40,481 nt of DNA from Verrucomicrobiota bacterium (GTDB taxonomy: Bacteria > Verrucomicrobiota > Verrucomicrobiia > Chthoniobacterales > UBA10450). The stretch spans positions 1 through 40,481 of the forward strand of contig QHOK01000106.1 of assembly GCA_003218755.1 (NCBI GenBank). The letters run 5' to 3'. A program made the position numbers and the translations under genes. The first letter of the stretch is position 1. Each line of letters begins with the position of its first letter. This document shows positions 25,200 through 32,749 of this stretch, piece after piece. The notes under the pieces are model-generated. The model had not been told where the DNA came from. It saw only the letters and a list, made by a program, of their open reading frames with translations, and made no database searches.

Positions 25200-26525
25200 C
25201 TATTTGCCTAGCGAGAAATCGGCACGTTCGCGAGAAAGATTTGGATTGTAATAAGGATCGCTCTGCAAAACACCAGCCCAACGCTGGTGCATAACCGCCT
25301 CGCCAGTCATGTCGATTTCGTCAGGATGCGTGTCATGCCAAAAAAGTTTTGCAAAAGGAGTGTAAACAATCCGGTAACCGGCGCGTCGGATTTTGAGGCA
25401 AAGATCGACATCGGCGAGCGCGCTTGAGAGGCTTTCGTCAAATCCACCAACCTGCTGAAGAATCTCGCGACGCGTAAGCATGCACGCGCTCGACACCGCG
25501 GTGCAATTGCGCGTCACCCGTAGCTGGCGGTTGGCCCCCGGATGTTCCGCCGGGAACCCGCGAAAAGCTGGCTGCGCGATCGCATTGACGCCCACCACAA
25601 TCCCCGCGTGCTCAACCGTGCCGCTCGGGCTCAGCAGCCGTGCGCCTACCGCGCCGACCTCCGGTCGCTGGATATGCTCAGCCATAATCGTTAGCCAGCC
25701 TGGATCGATTACTTCCATGGCGTCATCCAACAAGAGAAGCCATGGACTACCTGTTTGGTTGACCGCATAGTTTTTGCCTGCGGAATCATTGGCCCCGCCT
25801 GAGAAATGCAGCAAACGATGCGGGAACCGCGAAAAATAAGAGGGCGCGCCCGTGGATTTGCCGTCGGTCTGGACGATGACAATCTCGTAGTTCGGGTAGC
25901 TTGTTTTACTGGTTAGGCTTTCGATGCACCGCTCCAGGGACTCCGGGTCGTAGCAATTCGGAACGATGACAGAAATCTTTCTCGTTTCCAACAAGTCCCG
26001 TCTGATACAGAAGGCGTGGGTGCGCCAGTCCACAGCAACATGCGCCGGCTCGCCGCTACGCCTCAGGTGATCTTCGATCGCGAGCCGCGACGCTTCGAGC
26101 TGTCCCGGTTTTTGCCGGACGCTGATGGCGCTGGAGCTTTCACTCCGCCGCCAATGATACAGGACACGCGGAATATGATGAATCCTGTCGGTCTGCTCGA
26201 TCACGCGAAAGAAGAGATCGTAATCCTGTGCGCTGTCGAATTGTGAACGGAACCCACCAGTTTGCTCCAGAACCTCCCGCCGCACTGCGGTCAAATGACC
26301 TAGATAATTACAGGAGAGAAAAAAATCGGGCGACCAATCTGGCTTAAACACAGGTGCCTCAAAACCATCATCGGCGAGCTTGTCTTCGTCGGAATACATC
26401 AAATCGGCATCGGGATGCATCTGCAGGAGTTTCGCAATGTGGAAAAGCGCATCCGGCTCGAGGATGTCGTCATGATCGAAAAAAGCGACCCACTTCCCGC
26501 GGGCGAGTGCGATTGCCTGGTTCAA
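25200..26525 (-). CDS. tandem GT2 glycosyltransferase, C-terminal fragment of a broken gene
   Basis: This in-frame continuation of the fragment at 26559-27506 lies after a TAA stop. It carries the end of a first GT-A domain (NQAIALARGKWVAFFDHDDIL with the DxD-like DHDD, DADLMYSDEDKL, GGFRSQFDSAQDYDLFFR) and a second complete GT2 domain (ISVIVPNCYDPESLERCIESL, WLLLLDDAMEV, GGFDESLSSALADVDLCLKI). The first codons shown (from TTG 26525) are not a convincing natural start, and no ribosome site is present. Together with the upstream fragment it would be a ~770-residue two-domain glycosyltransferase acting on cell-surface glycans. As it stands, the first domain lacks its nucleotide-binding centre. 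Confidence 0.8.
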   Translation of the reverse strand: MNQAIALARGKWVAFFDHDDILEPDALFHIAKLLQMHPDADLMYSDEDKLADDGFEAPVFKPDWSPDFFLSCNYLGHLTAVRREVLEQTGGFRSQFDSAQDYDLFFRVIEQTDRIHHIPRVLYHWRRSESSSAISVRQKPGQLEASRLAIEDHLRRSGEPAHVAVDWRTHAFCIRRDLLETRKISVIVPNCYDPESLERCIESLTSKTSYPNYEIVIVQTDGKSTGAPSYFSRFPHRLLHFSGGANDSAGKNYAVNQTGSPWLLLLDDAMEVIDPGWLTIMAEHIQRPEVGAVGARLLSPSGTVEHAGIVVGVNAIAQPAFRGFPAEHPGANRQLRVTRNCTAVSSACMLTRREILQQVGGFDESLSSALADVDLCLKIRRAGYRIVYTPFAKLFWHDTHPDEIDMTGEAVMHQRWAGVLQSDPYYNPNLSRERADFSLGK

Positions 26526-26558
26526 CGCTGCCGAAATTCCTTCATGCTTTCCGAGGCT

Positions 26559-27506
26559 TTATGCTTGTGCGAGCACTGATTCAACGGCTTCCTCAAGCCG
26601 TTGCACAGGCGTATCAAAAACTGGTGTGATAACACTGATCAGCGGCTGTGAGGCGAACGCGCGCGCCTCATTCCGCATCCGCTTGAGATCCTGCACACTC
26701 GCACAGTGTTGCTCGAGCCACTTCTGGTATTCGCTTCGTGCAGTGGAACCCATGGGCTTTCGTCCCTTTTGATGAAGCTTTCTCCAGACTGTTTTCGCCA
26801 GCTTTTCGAGAAGACGATAGGGCGCGAGCAGTACCTGACCGACTCTGCGCTCGATCGATTTGCGCAGCTTTCGTTTCTGCTCTTTTAACAACTTTAGTTC
26901 GCGCCGGTATTCTTTTAGTTTGAGCAGTTTTTCCTCCAGTGAAGCGATATGGTGGTGTGCCCCTTCCAATTCGGAGCCGCGGATTTCAAGTGTTCGCCGC
27001 AAAGCGCCCAGCTCGCTATTGAGTCTGGCAAAAGCCATCTCCACAGCGTTCACCGCAACTCCAGCTGCTTCCCTCGGCAGGTGCCGAAGGCATACGGCTC
27101 CCGGATCCAAGTCGACCAAGTCGCATTCGTAGTCGGGGACGAATCCAAAACGGCCGAAACACTGCACAAGTTCGAGACGCCGCCTAGCAGGGTCAGCGCC
27201 GGCACCGGGCATTAGCACAATGACGTTTGCACACCGCGAGAGCCCTTCCGCCACGCGTTCGTCGTCGTTTGTTCCCGAAGGATAAAACCAAACCGCGGTC
27301 TCAAAGCGGGCTTTGCCTGTGTCCTGACTCAGCTTCGAAGCGAGCTCCTCATGAGACCACACGTCAGCTTCTCTTTCCGCTTCAGCAAATTGGGATTCCA
27401 GTTTCTGAGGGTTGGCTCCGACGATGAGAAATTGGCCATGCTCGAACTTCCGCGAGAGAGTGCGCGCGAAATCGGAATCACAAGAATGGGAGAAGGCTGG
27501 CAACAC
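26559..27506 (-). CDS. N-terminal fragment of the broken GT2 glycosyltransferase
   Basis: The 315-residue frame opens at GTG 27506. It has an N-terminal Rossmann-like segment (about 1-150; EHGQFLIVGANPQKLESQF, RFETAVWFYPSG, NVIVLMPGAGADP), a coiled coil (about 160-225; LNSELGALRRTLEIRGSELE, YRRELKLLKEQKRKLRKSIE), a basic membrane-proximal helix, and the first strand of a GT2 domain (LISVITPVFDTPVQRLEEAV). It then stops abruptly at TAA 26559. The codons after the stop, in the same frame, read SLGKHEGISAALNQAIALA, which is the downstream half of the same GT2 motif. About 30 residues including the nucleotide-binding 'ADD' segment are absent. I take it as one gene with an internal deletion. Confidence 0.78.
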   Translation of the reverse strand: MLPAFSHSCDSDFARTLSRKFEHGQFLIVGANPQKLESQFAEAEREADVWSHEELASKLSQDTGKARFETAVWFYPSGTNDDERVAEGLSRCANVIVLMPGAGADPARRRLELVQCFGRFGFVPDYECDLVDLDPGAVCLRHLPREAAGVAVNAVEMAFARLNSELGALRRTLEIRGSELEGAHHHIASLEEKLLKLKEYRRELKLLKEQKRKLRKSIERRVGQVLLAPYRLLEKLAKTVWRKLHQKGRKPMGSTARSEYQKWLEQHCASVQDLKRMRNEARAFASQPLISVITPVFDTPVQRLEEAVESVLAQA

Positions 27507-27586
27507 CGCTCACATTATATTGGTTGAAGCAACCCGCAGGCAAATCTACCCTGCCGCGCCACCCCTGCGATATTGCCAGTTCCGCA

Positions 27587-29431
27587 ATGCTCGACTTTGT
27601 CGTTTACCTTCTTTATCGCGCGGGGTCGGCCATTGCCTCCGCGCTGCCATTGCGGTTTCTGTTTGCTCTTGGCCAGTTCCTTGGCTTTTGTGCCTGGGTC
27701 CTTTCCGGGAAATATCGGCGCCTGGCACAGCGCAATGTTGCTATTGCGTTTGCCGATGAAAAGTCGCCGCGCGAATTGCGCCGCCTTGTGCGCCGGCATT
27801 TTCAGCGCCTTGGCGCTAATCTGCTTTGCAGCGCAAAACTGATGCGAATGTCGCCGGACAAAATCCTCCAACGGGTCAAAATCGAAAACATCGAATCCAT
27901 GGCCAGCCGATTTCGCGCAGGCGTTCCGGTCGTGCTCGTCTTGAGTCATCTGGGAACGTGGGAGTTATTCGCGCAATTGATGCCTAGGTTTGTCGGCTTC
28001 GTGCGAAACGCGAGCGTTTATCAGAAACTTGGCAATCGTTTCATTGACGAGCATGTGCGGCGGACACGCAGCCAAACGGGGTTGGAATTATTCGATCGCC
28101 AGGCTGGATTTGAGCCGGTGATCGAATTGCTGCGCTCGGGAGGCGGTGTGGGTGTATTGTCCGACCAACATGCCGGTGACCATGGGCTTTGGACGCCGTT
28201 TTTTGGAAGACTGGCGTCCACTTCGCCGCGCTGGCGCATGGTATTCACCGAGCGCTTTGACCAGCGCGGCGCTTCCGTTGCAGCCCTGACTTCGATGATC
28301 AATGAAGTCATCGAACAACAGATTCGCGTGGCACCGGAAGATTGGTTTTGGGTGCACAATCGTTGGAAAACGCCCCAGCCGAATTTCCTTCTTGCGCGAT
28401 ATAAACGCGGCGTCTATCTGCCGCCGGGAACCTCAGCTCATGCCCTAAAACCGTTTCGAATTCTCATTCGTTCGAGCAACTGGTTGGGTGACGCCGTGAT
28501 GAGCGTGCCCACGGTCCGCGCGATCAAGAATGGGCGTCCCGACGCTCAAGTCACGATCGCCGCGCCGGACAAGATTGCGCCGATGTGGAAGCTCGTTCCT
28601 GAAGTGGACGCGATCATTTCTTTGCCAAACGGTTCCCTGCTTCCGGCTGTCTCGTTGCTTAAGCGGCAACTGGCATTCGACGTTGCTATTCTCTTTCCAA
28701 ATTCGTTGCGTGTTGCGCTCGAATCCTGGCTGAGCCGAATTCCGCGCAGGATCGGTTATTACGGGCACTGGAGGAGATGGCTGCTGAACCAAACCGTGTC
28801 CGAGACGCGAAAACCAGCTCCGCCGGAACATCATTCGCTTCGGTTTCTGCGTATCGCGCGCGAATGCGGAGCAGAAACGTCCACGATCCTAGATTCAACA
28901 TCCGATATCCAAACTGCGGTCGCCCATCAACCGCTGAAAATCGGGCTCTCTCCCGGCGCAGAGTACGGCCCGGCTAAACGATGGTTGCCTGAGTGCTTCG
29001 CGGAAGCAGCCACAAAGATTAGCGCGCAATCATCGGCGCAATGGATCTTGTTCGGAATGAAGAATGACGCCGCAATAGGCGATCAGATCGCGGCTGCAAT
29101 CGGCGATCATTGCGTGAATCGGATTGGCCGTACCACACTCGATCAACTTATCAACGAACTGCGGGAATGCCGCTTACTGCTCACGAACGATACCGGCACG
29201 ATGCATCTGGCCGCTCTGCTCGGCGTGCCCGTAGTCGCTATTTTTGGTTCCACTGAGCCGCGCCTGACCGGGCCGCTCGGCAACGGCCACATTGTCCTTC
29301 GACATCATGTCGAATGTAGCCCCTGTTTTCTCCGCGAATGCCCAATTGATTTCCGCTGCATGAAGGCGGTCAGCGCCCAGGAAGCGGCCGATGCAGTGCT
29401 TTCGATTCTGGGCGAGAAACTTCAAATTTGA
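27587..29431 (+). CDS. fusion of LpxL-type lipid A acyltransferase and GT9 heptosyltransferase
   Basis: The 614-residue protein joins two lipopolysaccharide enzymes. Residues ~1-285 are LpxL/HtrB-like: hydrophobic N-terminus, RRLAQRNVAIAF, the catalytic HX4E in SHLGTWELF, VGVLSDQHAGDHGLWTPFFG and APEDWFWVHNRWK. From ~287 a GT9 (heptosyltransferase) domain begins: RILIRSSNWLGDAVMSVPTV, IGLSPGAEYGPAKRWL, and NDTGTMHLAALLGVPVVAIFG with STEPR. The LpxL half seems to lack ~25 residues between FFGRLASTSP and RWRMVF, in frame, where the family normally has a strand and helix. It begins a plus-strand envelope operon (17 nt before the thioesterase) and is divergent from the broken GT2 gene. ATG 27587 is chosen; upstream codons do not look conserved. 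Confidence 0.88.
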   Translation: MLDFVVYLLYRAGSAIASALPLRFLFALGQFLGFCAWVLSGKYRRLAQRNVAIAFADEKSPRELRRLVRRHFQRLGANLLCSAKLMRMSPDKILQRVKIENIESMASRFRAGVPVVLVLSHLGTWELFAQLMPRFVGFVRNASVYQKLGNRFIDEHVRRTRSQTGLELFDRQAGFEPVIELLRSGGGVGVLSDQHAGDHGLWTPFFGRLASTSPRWRMVFTERFDQRGASVAALTSMINEVIEQQIRVAPEDWFWVHNRWKTPQPNFLLARYKRGVYLPPGTSAHALKPFRILIRSSNWLGDAVMSVPTVRAIKNGRPDAQVTIAAPDKIAPMWKLVPEVDAIISLPNGSLLPAVSLLKRQLAFDVAILFPNSLRVALESWLSRIPRRIGYYGHWRRWLLNQTVSETRKPAPPEHHSLRFLRIARECGAETSTILDSTSDIQTAVAHQPLKIGLSPGAEYGPAKRWLPECFAEAATKISAQSSAQWILFGMKNDAAIGDQIAAAIGDHCVNRIGRTTLDQLINELRECRLLLTNDTGTMHLAALLGVPVVAIFGSTEPRLTGPLGNGHIVLRHHVECSPCFLRECPIDFRCMKAVSAQEAADAVLSILGEKLQI

Positions 29432-29448
29432 TAACTTAAAAACGTGCT

Positions 29449-29922
29449 ATGACTGCCCCTCGAATCCGCACGGACGTGCAGGTGATGTTTTTCGATACCG
29501 ACTGCGGAGGCGTGGTTTCTAACATCGCGTATCTGCGCTTCATCGAGATCGCGCGCACACATCTGGCCGAGGAACTCGGCCTCCGCCTCGCAGAAATGGC
29601 CGAAAAACAAACATATCCCGTGGTGGTGCGCACGGAGATTGATTATCGTCGCGCGGCCAAACTCGGGGATCGGCTGGTGATTGAGGGCTGGCTCGATCAG
29701 GTGGAACGCGCGCGGTTCTGGTGCGGATTTCGGATCACACGACCGAAGGACAACATGTTGATTGCGCAATGCCGTCAGATGCTCGCGCTGATCGAGATGC
29801 CAACGGGGAAACTGCTGCGTTTGCCCGATCACTGGCAAGAATACCGCAAGGGCGATTCCGTGCAGTATCCCAAAGGCGAATGTCAAATCGGAATTGTTTC
29901 CGGCGAAGAATCCATTCAATGA
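29449..29922 (+). CDS. acyl-CoA thioesterase, YbgC/4HBT family
   Basis: The 157-residue hot-dog-fold protein has the YbgC signature VMFFDTDCGGVVSNIAYLRFIE (Asp in FDTD, with the usual 'YxDTDxxGxVYxxxYxxxxE' spacing) and the strands TEIDYRRAAKLGDRLVIEGW and FRITRPKDNMLIAQCRQMLA. It hydrolyses acyl-CoA or acyl-ACP thioesters; YbgC in Proteobacteria is tied to the Tol-Pal envelope system. Its stop overlaps the start of the next gene by 4 nt (ATGA, 29919-29922), so it is coupled to the ArnT-like transferase. Confidence 0.9.
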   Translation: MTAPRIRTDVQVMFFDTDCGGVVSNIAYLRFIEIARTHLAEELGLRLAEMAEKQTYPVVVRTEIDYRRAAKLGDRLVIEGWLDQVERARFWCGFRITRPKDNMLIAQCRQMLALIEMPTGKLLRLPDHWQEYRKGDSVQYPKGECQIGIVSGEESIQ

Positions 29923-31220
29923 CTGCAGCCACCCGAAGCTTAAGCCTCGAAGAAACTCTGCTCGAGCCGCCGGCGCTCCCTCCGCCGCCGACGCGTCACG
30001 CATTGTTCGCGATTCTAATAGCGTTAGCGGCGTTGTTGCACGTAGCGACGATAGGCAGCGGCGATCTGTACAGCCAGACAGAAGGGCAATATGCGGGAGC
30101 CGCGCGCGAGATGGTCGAATCCCATCAATGGCTCCTGCCAACGAACGACGGCATCCCGCGTCTGCAAAAGCCCCCGCTGCTCTACTGGCTAATTATTGCT
30201 TCCTTCGAGCTCTTTGGCATAAACCCCGCAGCTGCCCGCCTCCCGGTCGCGGTTGCGGTGGTCGCCACGGTTGCCCTGATTTTTCTGATTGGGGAAAAGC
30301 TCACCGATTACTGGCGCGGCTTCATTGCCGGCCTGATTTATCTTAGCTTCTGCGGCACCTTTCTGCTCGCGCGCATTGTCATGCCCGAACCGCTGGTCAG
30401 CGCGTTCATCGCGGGCGCGATTTTCTGTGCTATGTGCGGTTACCAGCGCCGGCGGCATCGGCGCGCCTGGTTCACCGGCTTTTGGATTTGCTCGGCCTTC
30501 GCATGCTTGAGCAAAGGTTTGCTCGGCGTCCTTTATCCGGCGGCGATTCTTGTATTGTTGTCAATTTTCTATCGCGAAGCACGGCTTCGGTATCGCGCGC
30601 TTTTGCGGTGGGAATATGTGGCAATCTTTCTTTTGATTGTTGCTCCCTGGCATATTTGGGCGGAATGGCATTTCCCGGGTTATTTTCGGTATCAGATCAG
30701 TACCGAATGGTGGGGTCATCTGCGCGGGCTCACCGATGAGACACATGATTACAAGGGCATGCCTGCGTACCAATTTCTCCTCATGCATTTGGCCTGGTGG
30801 TTTCCGTGGTCCGTTGCACTGCTCCCAGGTGTGCTTTTTGCCTGGCGCCGGGTGATGCGGCCGCATGAAATTAATTTCGCCGATGCATTGCCGCTCTGCT
30901 GGATGGCCGTTGTGTTTGTGCCTCTGCTTTTTCTGGGTCAACGGCAGGATTATTATTCGATGACTATGTGGAGCCCGGTTGCGCTCTGGGCAGCGGCTGT
31001 ATGGGACCGGATGCCGCAGAAGTTGCGCGCGGCAGGTGCAATCGGAGTAGGGCTGACCGGAATCCTAAGTGTCACAGCGGCATTCTTTCTTGCCGGCGCT
31101 GCGCGCGCTTTGAACGGAAACTGGGGGACAATGGACGCGCGCTGGACGGCATCAAACGGCACGAGAAACTCGCTGCCGTTACGTTGGCTGCAGCTATGGT
31201 TCCAGGGGGGCTTAGCATGA
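29919..31220 (+). CDS. ArnT-like (GT39/PMT_2) glycosyltransferase, frameshifted near the 3' end
   Basis: This multi-spanning inner-membrane transferase uses polyprenyl-phosphate sugars to modify lipid A or other surface molecules. Visible features: first helix ALFAILIALAALLHVATIG, periplasmic loop YSQTEGQYAGAAREM (acidic catalytic region), RLQKPPLLYWLIIASFELFG, many further helices, and GMPAYQFLLMHLAWWFPW. The reading frame makes sense to about GTMDARWTA (near 31150), then becomes unlike protein and ends at 31220. The natural continuation (KLAAVTLAAAMVPGGLSMIE) is in another frame. Residues are probably missing at the junction. The start overlaps the thioesterase stop. Confidence 0.85.
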   Translation: MTAATRSLSLEETLLEPPALPPPPTRHALFAILIALAALLHVATIGSGDLYSQTEGQYAGAAREMVESHQWLLPTNDGIPRLQKPPLLYWLIIASFELFGINPAAARLPVAVAVVATVALIFLIGEKLTDYWRGFIAGLIYLSFCGTFLLARIVMPEPLVSAFIAGAIFCAMCGYQRRRHRRAWFTGFWICSAFACLSKGLLGVLYPAAILVLLSIFYREARLRYRALLRWEYVAIFLLIVAPWHIWAEWHFPGYFRYQISTEWWGHLRGLTDETHDYKGMPAYQFLLMHLAWWFPWSVALLPGVLFAWRRVMRPHEINFADALPLCWMAVVFVPLLFLGQRQDYYSMTMWSPVALWAAAVWDRMPQKLRAAGAIGVGLTGILSVTAAFFLAGAARALNGNWGTMDARWTASNGTRNSLPLRWLQLWFQGGLA

Positions 31221-31600
31221 TCGAAGGGGTCGCGAGAACCGCGCCTTACTTCTCACTCGCCAATGTAGCGCGATATCTAAATCCGCGCCTCGATGCAGGC
31301 GGCGATGCGATTTTTGAAGGGCCGCTCGACGACAGCAGCAGCCTTATTTTTTATCTGAACCGGAAATTCCTTCTTGTTAATCAAAACCGCCAGAAAGCGG
31401 CCCCGATCGGCAGAGCACCGATCGATATTTTCGTGAATGAAGAGGCGGTGTTGGAGAAATGGGCTGAACCCGATGCGGTTTATCTCATTGTGGAGCAAAG
31501 CCGGGTGGATTACTGGAAACGGCTACTGACCAGCCGCTTTCACATTTATCACCAAGTCACCACATCGAGCACATATGTAGTGCTTGGTAATCAGCTCTGA
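31217..31600 (+). CDS. C-terminal fragment of the ArnT-like glycosyltransferase
   Basis: This frame holds the end of the preceding gene: SMIEGVARTAPYFSLANVARYL, then DSSSLIFYLNRKFLLVN, DIFVNEEAVLEKWAEPDAVY and a final YVVLGNQL. The homologous reading begins before the ATG, from about 31150. An ATG at 31217 happens to overlap the stop of the first frame (ATGA), so a restart is possible, but the better explanation is one gene split by a deletion with frameshift near 31146-31161. Confidence 0.7.
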   Translation: MIEGVARTAPYFSLANVARYLNPRLDAGGDAIFEGPLDDSSSLIFYLNRKFLLVNQNRQKAAPIGRAPIDIFVNEEAVLEKWAEPDAVYLIVEQSRVDYWKRLLTSRFHIYHQVTTSSTYVVLGNQL

Positions 31601-31701
31601 AAAATACAAGACTAATCGAGAGCTTTTCTCTTTCTTACCGACGTGACGTTTTACTGCTGCCGAGCGTTTGAAAAATCTGGCGCGGGCGCTAGCTTTGCCG
31701 C

Positions 31702-31725
31702 TTCAACGGTTTAACTGTTCAACTG
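31702..31725. repeat. short array of 8-nt units (TTCAACGG type)
   Basis: Three octads in register, TTCAACGG, TTTAACTG, TTCAACTG, lie 5 nt before the ATG of the small basic protein gene. They are the inverse of the GTTAAAGC-type units found just after that gene. Confidence 0.55.
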
Positions 31726-31730
31726 TATTT

Positions 31731-31886
31731 ATGTCGCAGCATCGCAGTTTAAAAGGGGCGAGCACCATCGCCGCCAGGCGGAATGTGCTAAAACGCTTCG
31801 AGCGCGTCGAGCTTCTGAAGAAGCGCGGCCAATGGAAAAAAGATAGTAAAGTCATTGGCCTGCCCAAAACGAAGCCGGACGTTTAG
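31731..31886 (+). CDS. small basic protein (Chlamydiae/Verrucomicrobia type, TIGR04137-like)
   Basis: The 51-residue, strongly basic protein reads MSQHRSLKGASTIAARRNVL and continues KRFERVELLKKRGQWKKD to GLPKTKP. From memory this is the conserved 'small basic protein' of Chlamydiae and Verrucomicrobia, thought to be associated with the ribosome; it is one of the best lineage markers in the window. The frame is open 21 codons upstream, but the ATG at 31731 matches the family start. The gene is flanked on both sides by octad repeats. Confidence 0.9.
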   Translation: MSQHRSLKGASTIAARRNVLKRFERVELLKKRGQWKKDSKVIGLPKTKPDV

Positions 31887-31890
31887 GCGC

Positions 31891-31953
31891 GTTAAAGCGT
31901 TAAACGGTTGCAGTGTTGAAGCGGGGTCCGGTTTAACCCTTTAACCCTTCAAC
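31891..31953. repeat. inverted array of 8-nt units (GTTAAAGC type)
   Basis: Four octads in exact register, GTTAAAGC, GTTAAACG, GTTGCAGT, GTTGAAGC (31891-31922), are followed by a 7-nt centre (GGGGTCC) and three inverted octads, GGTTTAAC, CCTTTAAC, CCTTCAAC (31930-31953). The arms can pair in several registers (for example GTTGAAG with CTTCAAC). The array starts 4 nt after the small basic protein stop codon and ends 7 nt before the pseudouridine synthase ATG, so it would lie in a shared transcript. Confidence 0.7.
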
Positions 31954-31960
31954 GATCCTG

Positions 31961-32749
31961 ATGCGCTTGAACCGCTTCCTCGCCGGTGCCGGCGTCGCAT
32001 CGCGGCGACATTGTGATGAATTGATCGCGGCGGGTCGCGTCACCATCAACGGTAAAATCTGCACCAACTTCAGCGCACAGCCGGGCGCACACGACCACGT
32101 GAAAGTCGACGGCAAACTTGTTCGCGCCGCTCCCACCCTTACCATCATGTTGCACAAGCCCGCGGGATTTGTTTCAACCCGAAAAGATCCGCACGCGCGC
32201 AACACTGTCTTTAATCTGCTTCCACAAAAATTTTCTCGCCTCTTCAACATCGGACGTCTGGACGCGCAAACTGAAGGTCTGCTGCTTCTGACAAATGATG
32301 GCGACCTGGCGCAGCGGCTTACCCACCCACGTTACAAGATCGACAAAGAATATGAGGTGACACTGGATCGGCCGTGGGACCCTGCGCTCGCACCGAAATT
32401 GCTGCGCGGAATTTTTCTCGACGGCCAGCGCGCCAAAATCGCGCGACTCCACTCTGTCTCACCCACGCATTTGCGCGTTGTGCTACGACAGGGAATCAAT
32501 CGGCAGATTCGCCGCATGTTCGAAGCTGCTGGGTACCGCGTTAAACATCTTGTCCGAGTTCGGTTCGGAAATCTTCGGCTTGCCGATTTGCGGCGCGGGC
32601 ATTGGCGGCCATTGACAAAACGCGAGGTGACAAGCTTGCGTTTGCGAGCTTACAGCGATGTTGTAGCGCCGCGCGCTGACCGCGGCAGGCACAAACCTAG
32701 CCGGCTCAGTAAGCCGAGAGTCAACGGCCTCGGCCACAATCTGACGTGA
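31961..32749 (+). CDS. rRNA pseudouridine synthase, RsuA/RluB family
   Basis: The 262-residue protein has an N-terminal S4 RNA-binding domain (MRLNRFLAGAGVASRRHCDEL, then GRVTINGK) and a pseudouridine synthase domain: LHKPAGFVSTRKDPHARNTV, the catalytic aspartate in NIGRLDAQTEGLLLLTNDGD, LTHPRYKIDKEYEV, and VVLRQGINRQIRRMFEAAGY. It isomerises uridine in rRNA. RluB-type (23S) is more likely than RsuA from the LHKPAGFVST motif, but I cannot separate them surely. Its TGA overlaps the GTG start of the following SDR gene by 4 nt. Confidence 0.93.
   Translation: MRLNRFLAGAGVASRRHCDELIAAGRVTINGKICTNFSAQPGAHDHVKVDGKLVRAAPTLTIMLHKPAGFVSTRKDPHARNTVFNLLPQKFSRLFNIGRLDAQTEGLLLLTNDGDLAQRLTHPRYKIDKEYEVTLDRPWDPALAPKLLRGIFLDGQRAKIARLHSVSPTHLRVVLRQGINRQIRRMFEAAGYRVKHLVRVRFGNLRLADLRRGHWRPLTKREVTSLRLRAYSDVVAPRADRGRHKPSRLSKPRVNGLGHNLT

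Noticed and set aside
25200-31600. Idea that the glycosyltransferase block is a horizontally acquired glycan island
   Set aside because: No mobile element, tRNA, direct-repeat boundary or clear composition shift is visible on either side.
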